Positions 1 to 7,238 of a stretch of 34,285 bases of DNA are shown in pieces (within the stretch, counting starts at the first letter, position 1; each line of letters starts with the position of its first letter). Source of the DNA: Candidatus Levyibacteriota bacterium. Lineage in GTDB: Bacteria > Patescibacteriota > Microgenomatia > Levybacterales > UBA12049. Position numbers and translations under genes: made by a program. The notes beneath the pieces were generated by a model. The model did no database searches. It had not been told where the DNA came from and was given only the letters and a program-made list of their open reading frames with translations. The DNA is taken from assembly GCA_013816255.1 (NCBI GenBank), contig JACDET010000016.1, positions 1 through 34,285 of the forward strand, written 5' to 3'.

Positions 1-1
1 A

Positions 2-790
2 GGCTGGGATATGACGTCAAGATACTACAATCGCTGTGATCAATTTCTTCCAATTGACCTCAATTCCTACCTATACAAGTACGAAAAGGACTTTGAACTG
101 GCATCACAAATACTAGGGGAGAGAAGTGAAGAAGAGAAATGGCACGAAAAAGCCAAAGAACGGGCAGGGGAGATAAATAAATATATGTGGGACGATACAG
201 CTGGGATGTTCTTTGATTATGGATATGCCTACGGCCGTAAAAGCAACTTCTTATCACTCGCCTCTATTACACCACTTTGGGCAGGGTTTGCGACGGAATA
301 TCAAGCAAAACGTATTGTTGAAAAGCTTAATAAGTTTGAAACTCCTTATGGACTCACAATAACAGCAAAAGAATCTCTGGCCAAACCAATTGACCTGTCA
401 AAGATTCAAACCAGGTATCATCCTGCCATTGAAGAGATCGTGAAGCCTAAGCAATGGGATTATCCAAACATCTGGTCGCCACTTGAATATCAGGCTGTCA
501 TAGGGCTTCTCAGATATGGATATACTGATGAAGCGCGTCGCATAATGGAAAACTCTGTTAAAGCGCACGCAGCTGCATTTAGAAAGTTTGGAACGTTCTT
601 TGAAAAGCTTAATGGTGAAACCGGTGAAACCGGTTCTGGCGCGTTGTATGGTGACCAACAAGGATTCGGCTGGACCAATGCAGCGTTCTACCGATACGTC
701 CAAATTCTCGATGCACTAGAAAGTGGTCAGAATATCTATAAAACAGCGGCTCCACAAGAACCCCCATACGATTTAGCCATTCTTCATTGA
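2..790 (+). CDS. Trehalase family glycosidase (GH37), 3' part
   Basis: The reading frame is open from base 2, so the gene begins upstream of the window; 262 residues are visible. GH37 trehalases hydrolyse trehalose to two glucoses in an (alpha/alpha)6 barrel. Visible family marks, in order: GWDMTSR right at the edge (its Asp matches the catalytic acid in characterised trehalases), QWDYPNIWSP (signature QWDxPxGWxP with Ile for Gly), and QGFGWTN near the C-terminus. The Glu of FEKL before the glycine-rich loop is the candidate catalytic base. That loop reads GETGETGSGALY where many trehalases have GGGGEY. No signal peptide can be judged because the start is missing. The stop is TGA, and no obvious terminator follows. 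The family assignment is firm; exact substrate is inferred. Confidence 0.87.
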   Translation, partial: GWDMTSRYYNRCDQFLPIDLNSYLYKYEKDFELASQILGERSEEEKWHEKAKERAGEINKYMWDDTAGMFFDYGYAYGRKSNFLSLASITPLWAGFATEYQAKRIVEKLNKFETPYGLTITAKESLAKPIDLSKIQTRYHPAIEEIVKPKQWDYPNIWSPLEYQAVIGLLRYGYTDEARRIMENSVKAHAAAFRKFGTFFEKLNGETGETGSGALYGDQQGFGWTNAAFYRYVQILDALESGQNIYKTAAPQEPPYDLAILH

Positions 791-909
791 TCAATTACGC
801 ATCTCCAGCATTACATAGGCCTCAAATCGAATTCTACGGCGTTTAAGGCTAGATTTAGTAGTTTAAACTACGCCATTAGCCTCAAACAGTTCGAAATGTC
901 AAACTGTAT

Positions 910-961
910 GTAGTGGCGACATTCATGACGCAACAATAAGCGCGATAAATCACGCCACTAC
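910..961. repeat. 9-bp perfect inverted repeat with 34-nt loop
   Basis: GTAGTGGCG at 910-918 pairs exactly with CGCCACTAC at 953-961. No T-run follows, so it is not a typical intrinsic terminator, although it is the first strong structure after the trehalase stop. Confidence 0.6.
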
Positions 962-1477
962 AATAGTAATCGAACCTTGTGGAAACAAAGTCCATGAAAA
1001 CATCCCCCCTGCCAAAATGAGGCTAAGGGGAGTCCCATTTATATTATTTACCCATAATTCAGGTATCCGCACATACGTATAAACAGTCAGTTTAAGGCCA
1101 AATCTCGTGTCAAAAGTTATAAATAAATATATATCAAAGTGACTATGGGATGTCACGATTTAGGCAAATTTAGCCTCAAATCAAGGTGATAGAATGGCAG
1201 AGATTATACGATACATGGTAGATGATCATTGGAAATTGGATATTTCAAATTAGTCATTGGAAATTTAGTTTTGCTCCTCCCCTCAAATCTAGCCTTATCA
1301 TGTCGTAAAAGTATTATTCTGCGACATAGACTCTGTAGCGCATTCTGGCCTTATCTCTATTTTAAAAATTTTTTTATCTAGGAGACAGAAGTATAGCAGT
1401 AGACATATTGTTACCCTGTACAACATTCACTATGAATGATCTCTGTCACAATCTACATGCTAAAGATGCGTGTTAGA

Positions 1478-1500
1478 GGGTCCTCCTCCGGTGAGGGCCC
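1478..1500. repeat. GC-rich hairpin in AT-rich gap
   Basis: GGGTCCTC (1478-1485) pairs with GAGGGCCC (1493-1500), 8 bp with one G-U, loop of 7 nt. It is the only GC-rich island in the 1.3-kb gap and is not followed by a T-run. Confidence 0.5.
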
Positions 1501-2032
1501 AAATGGCATAGTTAAGGACTTTGTAAGGCTTATTGTCGGCACATCTCCTCGATAAACAGAGTGCTCTATAATTGTATCTAGATGATGATTCAAAAAACGT
1601 TGTTATTTCAATCTAAATAGTTATTTTTAGCCTCGCATATTGCTAAGATGTATTTTCGTATTTTTTTCATTTCGAGTCTTTACTCCATTAGCAATAGATA
1701 GAAAATAATGCTATATATACTACACTTTACATTTTAAATAGGTATGGAGTTATTCCCGAATACAACAATTGTAGTCATATAGATGCACACATATCTGATA
1801 TCTCATGCTTCTTTCAAAGTTTATAATAAAAAATGACTTATAATAAGTGATCAAACTATATCATTTGAACCTGTGAAAAGTATGCTGTGAAAAGTTATCC
1901 ACTACTATATCATAGTATATCAATAATTATATAGGACGCTACTCTCCTACCTCCCACTTCTCCACTTTTAGCTTCAAAAGTGTTGATTCTATCACAGTTT
2001 GTTAAGAAAATATAATTATTAATAACAATTAT

Positions 2033-2067
2033 TTCTCATTTCTCATTTCTCATCTCTCATTTCAAAA
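2033..2067. repeat. Short tandem repeat TTTCTCAT
   Basis: Three to four near-identical 8-nt units of TTTCTCAT stand in tandem. A related block stands upstream of dnaB at 21080-21156, so this is a recurring simple-sequence type in this genome. Confidence 0.7.
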
Positions 2068-2118
2068 CCTGCTACCCTGCTTTATGCTTAAAAACCTTAA
2101 ATTTGAGGCTATTTGTGG

Positions 2119-2952
2119 CTATTTCCCCCATGATGTGAATAACATCAATACAAAAAAGACAATCGTCCCTACCCAGACATATTCCCACAATATCCCCTTA
2201 AATAACCTCTTCTCAAGCCAAATATGACTAAGCCCCACTATCGAATAAAAAAATCCGGTTAAGAATAAGGCTGTTACGGTTGGATTACTTGGCCAAAACC
2301 AGACTAAGGTAGCCACTTCAATAAGACAAACTGTCAGAGCAGACACCCAGAGTGCTAATGGTTGTGAATACTTTTGGAGCGTATACGTCCATAAAGAATG
2401 ATAAATTAATAAATATGTAAAGATACCGACGAGAGCAATGACAGGAAATATAATTGCGTGGAATGAAAAGATGATGTTTGTTAAGAAAAAGTATGTGATC
2501 AGTGTGATAACAAATGATACAATTCTTGCCCCTGAAAGCAATTGAATCGTTCTTGAGGAAGAAACAATAAAGATATTCTGACTAAGGAATAACGAGTAGA
2601 GCCCAAATGCATATACACCTGTGAGTAATAGTCGTACGAGAAATGTTGTTGGTGTCAAAAAGTAAAAGAATCCAAAAGCCAAACTGTATAAAAATGGCAG
2701 TATAAATACTTGATATGATTTATTTTCTTTGAGGTCAGCACGTATTGCCCAAAAGAGAAACAAACAGGTAAAAAATGGTAATGCGAATGCAATAAAAATT
2801 CCTGCTTGGTTGAATTGAAATTCAGCAAGAAATAAACCAATAGACAAGGCTAAAATGCCTACGACAAACTTTTGTCTTTTGTCTATGGAAAAACTGAGCC
2901 TTCTCCCCTTTTTAATTCCTGATATTGGTCTGGGTCTAATATTCATGGCCAC
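2119..2952 (-). CDS. Uncharacterised multi-pass membrane protein
   Basis: A 277-residue protein with a short basic N-terminus (MAMNIRPRPISGIKKGRR) and about eight hydrophobic segments spread over the remaining length, so an integral inner-membrane protein with its N-terminus probably cytoplasmic. No transporter or enzyme motif is visible and I do not recognise the family. It follows yebC by 14 nt on the same strand and is probably cotranscribed. GAGG lies 6 nt before a GTG at 2952, which favours that start; an ATG two codons later (2946) is the alternative. The gene ends at the large gene-free stretch. Confidence 0.75.
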   Translation of the reverse strand: MAMNIRPRPISGIKKGRRLSFSIDKRQKFVVGILALSIGLFLAEFQFNQAGIFIAFALPFFTCLFLFWAIRADLKENKSYQVFILPFLYSLAFGFFYFLTPTTFLVRLLLTGVYAFGLYSLFLSQNIFIVSSSRTIQLLSGARIVSFVITLITYFFLTNIIFSFHAIIFPVIALVGIFTYLLIYHSLWTYTLQKYSQPLALWVSALTVCLIEVATLVWFWPSNPTVTALFLTGFFYSIVGLSHIWLEKRLFKGILWEYVWVGTIVFFVLMLFTSWGK

Positions 2953-2966
2953 GGTGATCCTCTACT

Positions 2967-3716
2967 TTAGTTCCCCCTCATCAATTCGTCAGGAATATCG
3001 AAATTTGCATATACCTTTTGCACATCTTCATTATCTTCTAACTTTTCAATAAAAGTTAAAGCTTTTTCTACATCTTCTTTATTAGTAATCGTACTAATTA
3101 CTACAGGCCTAAATGTGAATTCGGCTCCATTTATCGTTAATCCTTCTTTCAAAATTGCATCTCTGACTTTTGCTAAGTCATCAGGTTTGGTATACAAAAG
3201 GACTTCTGTATCAATCTCTTCAATATCATCTGCTCCATGATCAGCTGCAAACATAAATATATCATCAAGTGACTTCTCACCTTTTTCAACAGTAATAACA
3301 GCCTTTTTCTCAAACTGATACATGACACTTCCCTGTGCGCCCATGTTGCCACCACTTTTACTAAAGATACTTTTTACCTCAGCAACGGTTCTCACTTTGT
3401 TATTGGTGAGTCCTTCAACAATAATACTAAAACCACCAGGACCAAATCCTTCATAGAGAACTTCATCGAGTTGTTCAGCTGACGCACCACTTGCACGCAC
3501 AATCGCGCGGTCAATATTATCTTTTGGCATATTTGCCCCGCGTGCAGCTTCCATAGCTAATCGAAGTTTGAAATTAGTTTCAGGATCAGGAGAACCTCCG
3601 CCTTGCCGCACAGCAATCGTTATAGCCTTTGAAAGCTTTGTAAATAACTGTCCGCGCTTTGCATCATTGGCACCTTTTGCTCGTTTGATTGTCGCCCATT
3701 TCGAATGTCCAGACAT
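2967..3716 (-). CDS. yebC: YebC/PmpR (TACO1) family protein
   Basis: A 249-residue full-length member of the YebC/TACO1 family, whose members act as transcriptional regulators in some bacteria and as ribosome-associated factors that relieve stalling at proline-rich stretches in others. The N-terminus MSGHSKWATIKRAKGA is the family hallmark, followed by the GGGSPDPETNFKLRLA segment and NMPKDNIDRAI. The acidic C-terminal part (LEDNEDVQKVYANFD) also matches the family. In this window it stands with EF-P, which also relieves polyproline stalling, about 5 kb away. The ATG at 3716 is supported because the hallmark begins there. Upstream lies a repeat-rich spacer shared with the divergent TPR gene. 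Confidence 0.96.
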   Translation of the reverse strand: MSGHSKWATIKRAKGANDAKRGQLFTKLSKAITIAVRQGGGSPDPETNFKLRLAMEAARGANMPKDNIDRAIVRASGASAEQLDEVLYEGFGPGGFSIIVEGLTNNKVRTVAEVKSIFSKSGGNMGAQGSVMYQFEKKAVITVEKGEKSLDDIFMFAADHGADDIEEIDTEVLLYTKPDDLAKVRDAILKEGLTINGAEFTFRPVVISTITNKEDVEKALTFIEKLEDNEDVQKVYANFDIPDELMRGN

Positions 3717-3721
3717 AGTAG

Positions 3722-3795
3722 CGTTTAGAAAGTTAGCGTATAGCGTTTAGGAAACAATATATTTCTCTACGCTAAACGCTTTAATTCCTAGACGC
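3722..3795. repeat. AGCGTTTAG/AGCGTCTAG palindromic repeat (family E)
   Basis: AGCGTTTAG at 3742-3750 is the exact inverse of CTAAACGCT at 3772-3780, with further copies and half copies on either side (GCGTTTAG near 3721, CCTAGACGCT near 3786). The same AGCGTCTAG unit recurs upstream of efp (9060-9105). Confidence 0.65.
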
Positions 3796-3814
3796 TTATT
3801 ATACCTCGTGTGTG

Positions 3815-3843
3815 TTGACTTTTGCAAGAATTGTTAGTAAAAT
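3815..3843 (+). promoter_or_regulatory. Sigma70-type promoter of the TPR gene
   Basis: TTGACT (3815-3820), 17-nt spacer, TAAAAT (3838-3843). Predicted transcription start near 3850 gives a leader of about 16 nt to the ATG at 3866 and rules out an upstream GTG start at 3812, which would lie inside the promoter. Confidence 0.7.
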
Positions 3844-3865
3844 TACTTTCAACTCGAGCTCGCAT

Positions 3866-4558
3866 ATGGTTTCACTAAAATCTCAAGCAATACAAACCGC
3901 CCTTGTGGGAGATTGGCCAAATGCCGTAAGTCTTAACCAACTTATTCTTCAGGAAGAACCCAACGATATTGATACGATGAACCGCCTCGCATTTGCTTTT
4001 TTGAGTTCAGGAAATCCAAATGATGCCAAAAATCTGTATGAAAAAGTACTCATGCTCGACATGAAGAATCCTATCGCAATCCGCAATTTAAAAAGACTCA
4101 ATGATTTTACTGTGAAGCGCCCAAGCATTATTATCAATAATCTCTTTATCGAAGAACCTGGTAAAACAAAAGTTATTGAACTTATCAACATTGCGGATAA
4201 AAAAGTTATATCGCATCTCCGATCAGGTGAAAAATTAGATATCAGAATTAAAAGAAGCAAACTTTTTACATATGATTCAGAAGATCAGTTCGTTGGAATG
4301 CTCCCTGACGATCTTGGACAGAGACTCATTAACTTTATCGAAGCAGGAAATGAATACGAGTCCTATGTGAGAACTGTTGATAATAATAAAGTGACTGTAT
4401 TTCTGCGTGAAACCAAAAGAGTGAAGAAGTTCCGAAATCAACCATCATTTGTTTCAGGTAACGATAAAGCCAAATTTGCTCTTCCAACCAGTGCAAGCGC
4501 AACTAAAACAAAAGCTCAACCTAAGTCTGATACGTCCTTGGATGATGATGAATCGTAA
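3866..4558 (+). CDS. TPR-containing protein of unknown function
   Basis: A 230-residue cytoplasmic protein (no signal peptide or membrane segment). Residues 3-73 form two tetratricopeptide-like helical pairs (SQAIQTALVGDWPNAVSLNQ, then NRLAFAFLSSGNPNDAKNLY), a protein-protein interaction scaffold. Residues about 95-200 form a separate mixed alpha/beta part with charged segments, and the tail is Lys/Ser/Thr/Asp-rich and probably disordered, ending in DDDES. I do not recognise the second part. The ATG at 3866 is chosen because a near-consensus promoter lies just upstream of it. Transcribed divergently from yebC; its 3' end overlaps a small convergent ORF by 43 nt. Confidence 0.82.
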   Translation: MVSLKSQAIQTALVGDWPNAVSLNQLILQEEPNDIDTMNRLAFAFLSSGNPNDAKNLYEKVLMLDMKNPIAIRNLKRLNDFTVKRPSIIINNLFIEEPGKTKVIELINIADKKVISHLRSGEKLDIRIKRSKLFTYDSEDQFVGMLPDDLGQRLINFIEAGNEYESYVRTVDNNKVTVFLRETKRVKKFRNQPSFVSGNDKAKFALPTSASATKTKAQPKSDTSLDDDES

Positions 4559-4686
4559 ATCACGCGGTTGTGATGCAAATCCTTTTTAACTCCTGGTAAC
4601 TCTTTCAACTTCTTTTGCCTTTCCAACGACCATAAGGCTAATAGGACTGAAATTAATCCAATGATAAAAATGATTTGTAGTAACAT
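4516..4686 (-). CDS. Small single-pass membrane protein (56 aa), tentative
   Basis: The sequence begins MLLQIIFIIGLISVLLAL, one N-terminal transmembrane helix, followed by a basic, hydrophilic tail (ERQKKLKEL...). Such one-helix small proteins are common in this type of genome, but no family is recognisable. The ATG at 4686 is preferred over one at 4719 because the extra codons come from the palindromic repeat. The 3' end overlaps the convergent TPR gene by 43 nt, which weakens the call. Confidence 0.4.
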   Translation of the reverse strand: MLLQIIFIIGLISVLLALWSLERQKKLKELPGVKKDLHHNRVIYDSSSSKDVSDLG

Positions 4687-4695
4687 ATTATTCAC

Positions 4696-4789
4696 GTCAT
4701 TGCGAACGAAGTGCGGCAATCCGCGGCTAGGTCACTATCCTAATGGGAATTGCTTCGTTCCTCCCTCCAAAGACGGGCGGGCGTAATGA
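4696..4789. repeat. Palindromic repeat, 'TCATTGCGA...GCAAT' family (B), copy 1
   Basis: The left arm (from GTCATTGCGAACGAAG at 4696) and the right arm (reverse complement reading TCATTACGC...GAACGAAGCAATT) are imperfect inverses across about 94 nt. A second copy is at 13379-13468. This REP-like type is known from many bacterial groups. It sits just 3' of the LytR_C gene. Confidence 0.75.
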
Positions 4790-4793
4790 TTAT

Positions 4794-5609
4794 TTAAAAC
4801 TTCTTTGTATTCCTCGTGTCTTCACCGAGTATTATAACAATATCCGCAATTGGTTGTCGTGTAAGCTCTGACGCGGGAAAGTTGAGATACTTTTCAATTT
4901 GTTCACGGGTGTATGATTGCTCACCATAATATTGTAATTGCGATTTTGCTTGCGGCGTATGCGATGTCGAAACTTCAACAACGTTTGCGCCCATATTGGT
5001 GAGTATTCGCCCTAACCGTTGTCCTGCCCCTGAAATATTTGATGCATTAATGATTTGGATGCTTACATTTTCAGAAGATACCGTCGGGTCATTTAATGCC
5101 CGAGCAATAATAGTATTATTCTCTGGATTTTTTTCAGAAAGTGTTATATCCCGGATAACTTTATTATTTGAAATTATCTCTCTTGATAAAAGTGTCAGAC
5201 GGATGAAATCAATTATCGTTGCGTTTGTCCCAATTGCATTCCAGTTCCGTGTCGCGTTCCATAATGTTGTCGTCACATCTTGATCAAATGAAACAGTGTT
5301 ACGGATTTCTAACTGTGCATCTGCTGCAATGCCATGATTCTCAGCTAGAGACGTGTAAGGAATATTTTGGTCCTTTACAGTAAGTACTGCCAATGCAGGC
5401 ACTTGCGGGCTAAATGCAATAACCTGCTTAACCCGCTGTTCTTTTGTAACTGCTAACGTAAAATGATGCTTTCCATCATATTTACTTGATTGCACAACAA
5501 AAATTAACTTTATAAATAAGGAGATTGCGATGACGGTAAAAACCAGTACTGCATACAGATAAAATGTCTTAAGACTTTTACTCTCTTTCTGTACAGTTTT
5601 TCTCTTCAT
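4794..5609 (-). CDS. LytR C-terminal-domain (LytR_C) membrane protein
   Basis: A 271-residue protein: basic cytoplasmic N-terminus (MKRKTVQKESKSLK), one transmembrane helix at about 13-38, then an extracytoplasmic part. The C-terminal ~90 residues match the LytR_C domain (IQIINASNISGAGQRLGRIL, then NMGANVVEV and IADIVIILGED), found after LCP cell-wall ligase domains or alone on a membrane anchor as here. The LCP catalytic domain is absent, so it cannot itself ligate polymers; a cell-envelope role is inferred. The ATG at 5609 is chosen because a TATAAT ends 6 nt upstream; an in-frame start at 5693 adds 28 codons lacking any signal. Single-gene unit bounded by a palindrome. Confidence 0.82.
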   Translation of the reverse strand: MKRKTVQKESKSLKTFYLYAVLVFTVIAISLFIKLIFVVQSSKYDGKHHFTLAVTKEQRVKQVIAFSPQVPALAVLTVKDQNIPYTSLAENHGIAADAQLEIRNTVSFDQDVTTTLWNATRNWNAIGTNATIIDFIRLTLLSREIISNNKVIRDITLSEKNPENNTIIARALNDPTVSSENVSIQIINASNISGAGQRLGRILTNMGANVVEVSTSHTPQAKSQLQYYGEQSYTREQIEKYLNFPASELTRQPIADIVIILGEDTRNTKKF

Positions 5610-5615
5610 ACTATT

Positions 5616-5621
5616 ATTATA
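5616..5621 (-). promoter_or_regulatory. -10 box abutting LytR_C start (leaderless)
   Basis: Perfect TATAAT with 6 nt to the ATG at 5609, so transcription should start at the start codon itself. The -35 region is weak (GTACAA at 17 nt). Confidence 0.55.
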
Positions 5622-5775
5622 CCTATCGTCGTTGAGTTTTGTACCCCAAGAGTACTTGCTTCGTAGAAGCGGCGCATAAAAAGGCAAAATCAATGACGAG
5701 GCATACTACACTATTTATAAAACGATTTAAGAGGAATATATAAACTCATCCACTAGGGATTGTCATGTCTTAACG

Positions 5776-6537
5776 TCATTGCAGCGTAAACTGCTCGAGG
5801 CACGCAGAGAGCTCATCAGGCAATGATGCTTCAAACGTCAGTAGCTTTTCAGTTGTTGGCTGATTAAAAGTTATCTTTGCTGCGTGTAAAAATACTCGGG
5901 GCAATACTTTGCGGTCATCCCGTGAAGTTTTCCGTCCTGCATAAAGAAAATCCGCAAAGATTGGATGATTGATATATTTGAGATGCACACGGATTTGATG
6001 CGTTCTTCCTGATTGCGGGTACATTTCAACCAAAGTCAATTTTTCTTTTGTTTTGGTATTGAGATAGACTTTTAATACTTTGTATAAAGTTTTGGACTCC
6101 TTCCCCCCCGGCAAAATCCCAAACTTATTTTTATCCCAGGGCAACCGCCCAACTGGCACACTGATCTCTCCTTCATCTGGTGCAATTGAACCATGGGCGA
6201 AAGCAACATAAGCTTTTTTTACTGTCCGGTCATGGAACTGCTTTTGTAGTTTTACAAATGCTTGCGGATTCTTAGCAAGAATAAGGACCCCAGAGGTTTC
6301 TTTATCGAGTCTGTGAACGATACCACCTCGGCTGTAAAAATCAAGTTCAGGATCCCACCCCTCTTCTCCAAATTTCTTGTTTTCTACAACTCCGTCTGTT
6401 TGTATACCTATATGCTTCTCTGCCCAATCTTGAACCGTTATTTCATTTTTGGTTGTTGTAGCACGGTTTACTGTCATTCCTGCAGGTTTATTGACAACTA
6501 AAAGATCTTCATCTTCATACAGTATTACTATATTCAT
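5776..6537 (-). CDS. RluA/RluD-family RNA pseudouridine synthase
   Basis: Isomerises uridine to pseudouridine in rRNA or tRNA. The 253-residue protein opens directly with the catalytic domain (ILYEDEDLLVVNKPAGMTV). The motif HRLDKETSGVLILAKN at 75-90 carries the catalytic Asp78, and GRTHQIRVHLKYINHPI follows as in the family. RluD and RluC carry an N-terminal S4 RNA-binding domain; it is absent here, as in RluA itself. The start at 6537 lies 1 nt after the upstream stop (TAAtATG), so translation is probably coupled; a longer frame from 6600 would overlap the previous gene. Last gene of the efp-MFS-Lgt-like operon. The exact modified base cannot be told from sequence. Confidence 0.93.
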   Translation of the reverse strand: MNIVILYEDEDLLVVNKPAGMTVNRATTTKNEITVQDWAEKHIGIQTDGVVENKKFGEEGWDPELDFYSRGGIVHRLDKETSGVLILAKNPQAFVKLQKQFHDRTVKKAYVAFAHGSIAPDEGEISVPVGRLPWDKNKFGILPGGKESKTLYKVLKVYLNTKTKEKLTLVEMYPQSGRTHQIRVHLKYINHPIFADFLYAGRKTSRDDRKVLPRVFLHAAKITFNQPTTEKLLTFEASLPDELSACLEQFTLQ

Positions 6538-6538
6538 A

Positions 6539-7237
6539 TTACTTAGTAAGCATTCTACGGTGATGCGAGAATGGCCGTGCTTCTCGTATATAGAGAACAA
6601 TACTGAAAAGGAGTAAACCGACTGTCGTAAGTGTATTTGGATGTAAAATATACTGTTGCAAGTTATTTAGTGACGCTACTAAAGATGTTAATAACGTAAT
6701 GAGCGAGAAAAAGAGTAAGAAAAGAATTGCGATTGTTCCCTCTTTAAGATTACGGCTCATGAGTTTTGGCTTGAGAAATTGCACAAAAAATATCATTAAT
6801 AAGAAAAAGAGTACAGCATTAAGCAGTGTATAAAGAAGCTCATTTCTCTCGACCAATAAAGCACTCATTACGTATGCTACGGGAAGTGCAAATAAGAATG
6901 AGAGACTAAAAAAATCGCTTATTCTACCCAAAAGAATCTTTTTGTATTTTCCAACTACGAGAAGCGAAAGAACGCACCCAATAATTGCTCCAATTATTGA
7001 GAACCCGCTGTCTGTAAATGAGAAAAATTGTAAAAAGATATTTTTACCATTTTGATAATTGAACAGAACGTAAAATATTCTTGAAAATATCAAACTTATC
7101 CACAAAGTGATAAAAGCAATATCAAATGCTTGCTCCAAAGATATGCCTTTTCGTATAAAGACATAATCATCTTTCACCAATCTATACAGTGAATAAAGAA
7201 AAATAAATACCGATGGTAGTAAAACAATTAAATGCAT
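6539..7237 (-). CDS. Lgt-like membrane protein, catalytic residues missing
   Basis: A 232-residue protein with about seven hydrophobic segments. The segment GFSIIGAIIGCVLSLLVV and the overall helix spacing resemble prolipoprotein diacylglyceryl transferase (Lgt), which attaches diacylglycerol to lipoprotein cysteines. However, the Lgt motif around SFHGGLIG reads SIIGAIIG here (essential His replaced by Ile), and the GRLGNFxNGE stretch is not recognisable. It may therefore be a non-catalytic relative or only similar in topology. The start at 7237 is 1 nt after the MFS stop (TAAcATG); an ATG at 7261 would overlap. It sits in the efp operon. Confidence 0.6.
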   Translation of the reverse strand: MHLIVLLPSVFIFLYSLYRLVKDDYVFIRKGISLEQAFDIAFITLWISLIFSRIFYVLFNYQNGKNIFLQFFSFTDSGFSIIGAIIGCVLSLLVVGKYKKILLGRISDFFSLSFLFALPVAYVMSALLVERNELLYTLLNAVLFFLLMIFFVQFLKPKLMSRNLKEGTIAILFLLFFSLITLLTSLVASLNNLQQYILHPNTLTTVGLLLFSIVLYIREARPFSHHRRMLTK

Positions 7238-7238
7238 G

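Larger units (their letters stand above)
819..2109. repeat. Dispersed 9-bp motif GCCTCAAAT, five or six copies
   Basis: GCCTCAAAT occurs at 819-827 and 1173-1181, and as its reverse complement at 2101-2109. One-mismatch copies lie at 879-887 (GCCTCAAAC) and 1280-1288 (CCCTCAAAT). The related 10-mer GGCTAGATTT (847-856) recurs inverted at 1285-1294. All are confined to the gene-free stretch. Confidence 0.6.
791..2118. other. 1.3-kb gene-free AT-rich stretch
   Basis: This lies between two convergent genes, so no promoter is needed here, yet it is by far the longest gap in the window. No frame gives a protein that resembles anything; the longest (950-1156 minus) has no supporting start or family. 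Visible structure: a palindrome TAGTTTAAACTA (858-869), a 9-bp inverted repeat (910-918/953-961), a recurring GCCTCAAAT-type motif, a lone GC-rich hairpin (1478-1500), a DnaA-box-like TTATCCACT (1895-1903) and a short tandem repeat (2033-2067). It could be a decayed region, a structured RNA locus or a binding-site array; none can be proved from sequence alone. Confidence 0.8.

Noticed and set aside
950-1156. 68-codon frame on the minus strand in the gene-free stretch
   Set aside because: No promoter, no Shine-Dalgarno, no recognisable pattern; it overlaps an inverted-repeat arm.
1861-1910. Possible replication origin (DnaA-box-like TTATCCACT, AT-rich)
   Set aside because: Only one imperfect box and no dnaA or dnaN nearby; a single 9-mer is not enough.
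3812-3865. Upstream GTG start for the TPR gene
   Set aside because: It lies on the -35/-10 promoter, so the ribosome would not find it in the mRNA; the same argument excludes the 21917 start of the Ig-like protein and the 24658 start of the 112-aa protein.
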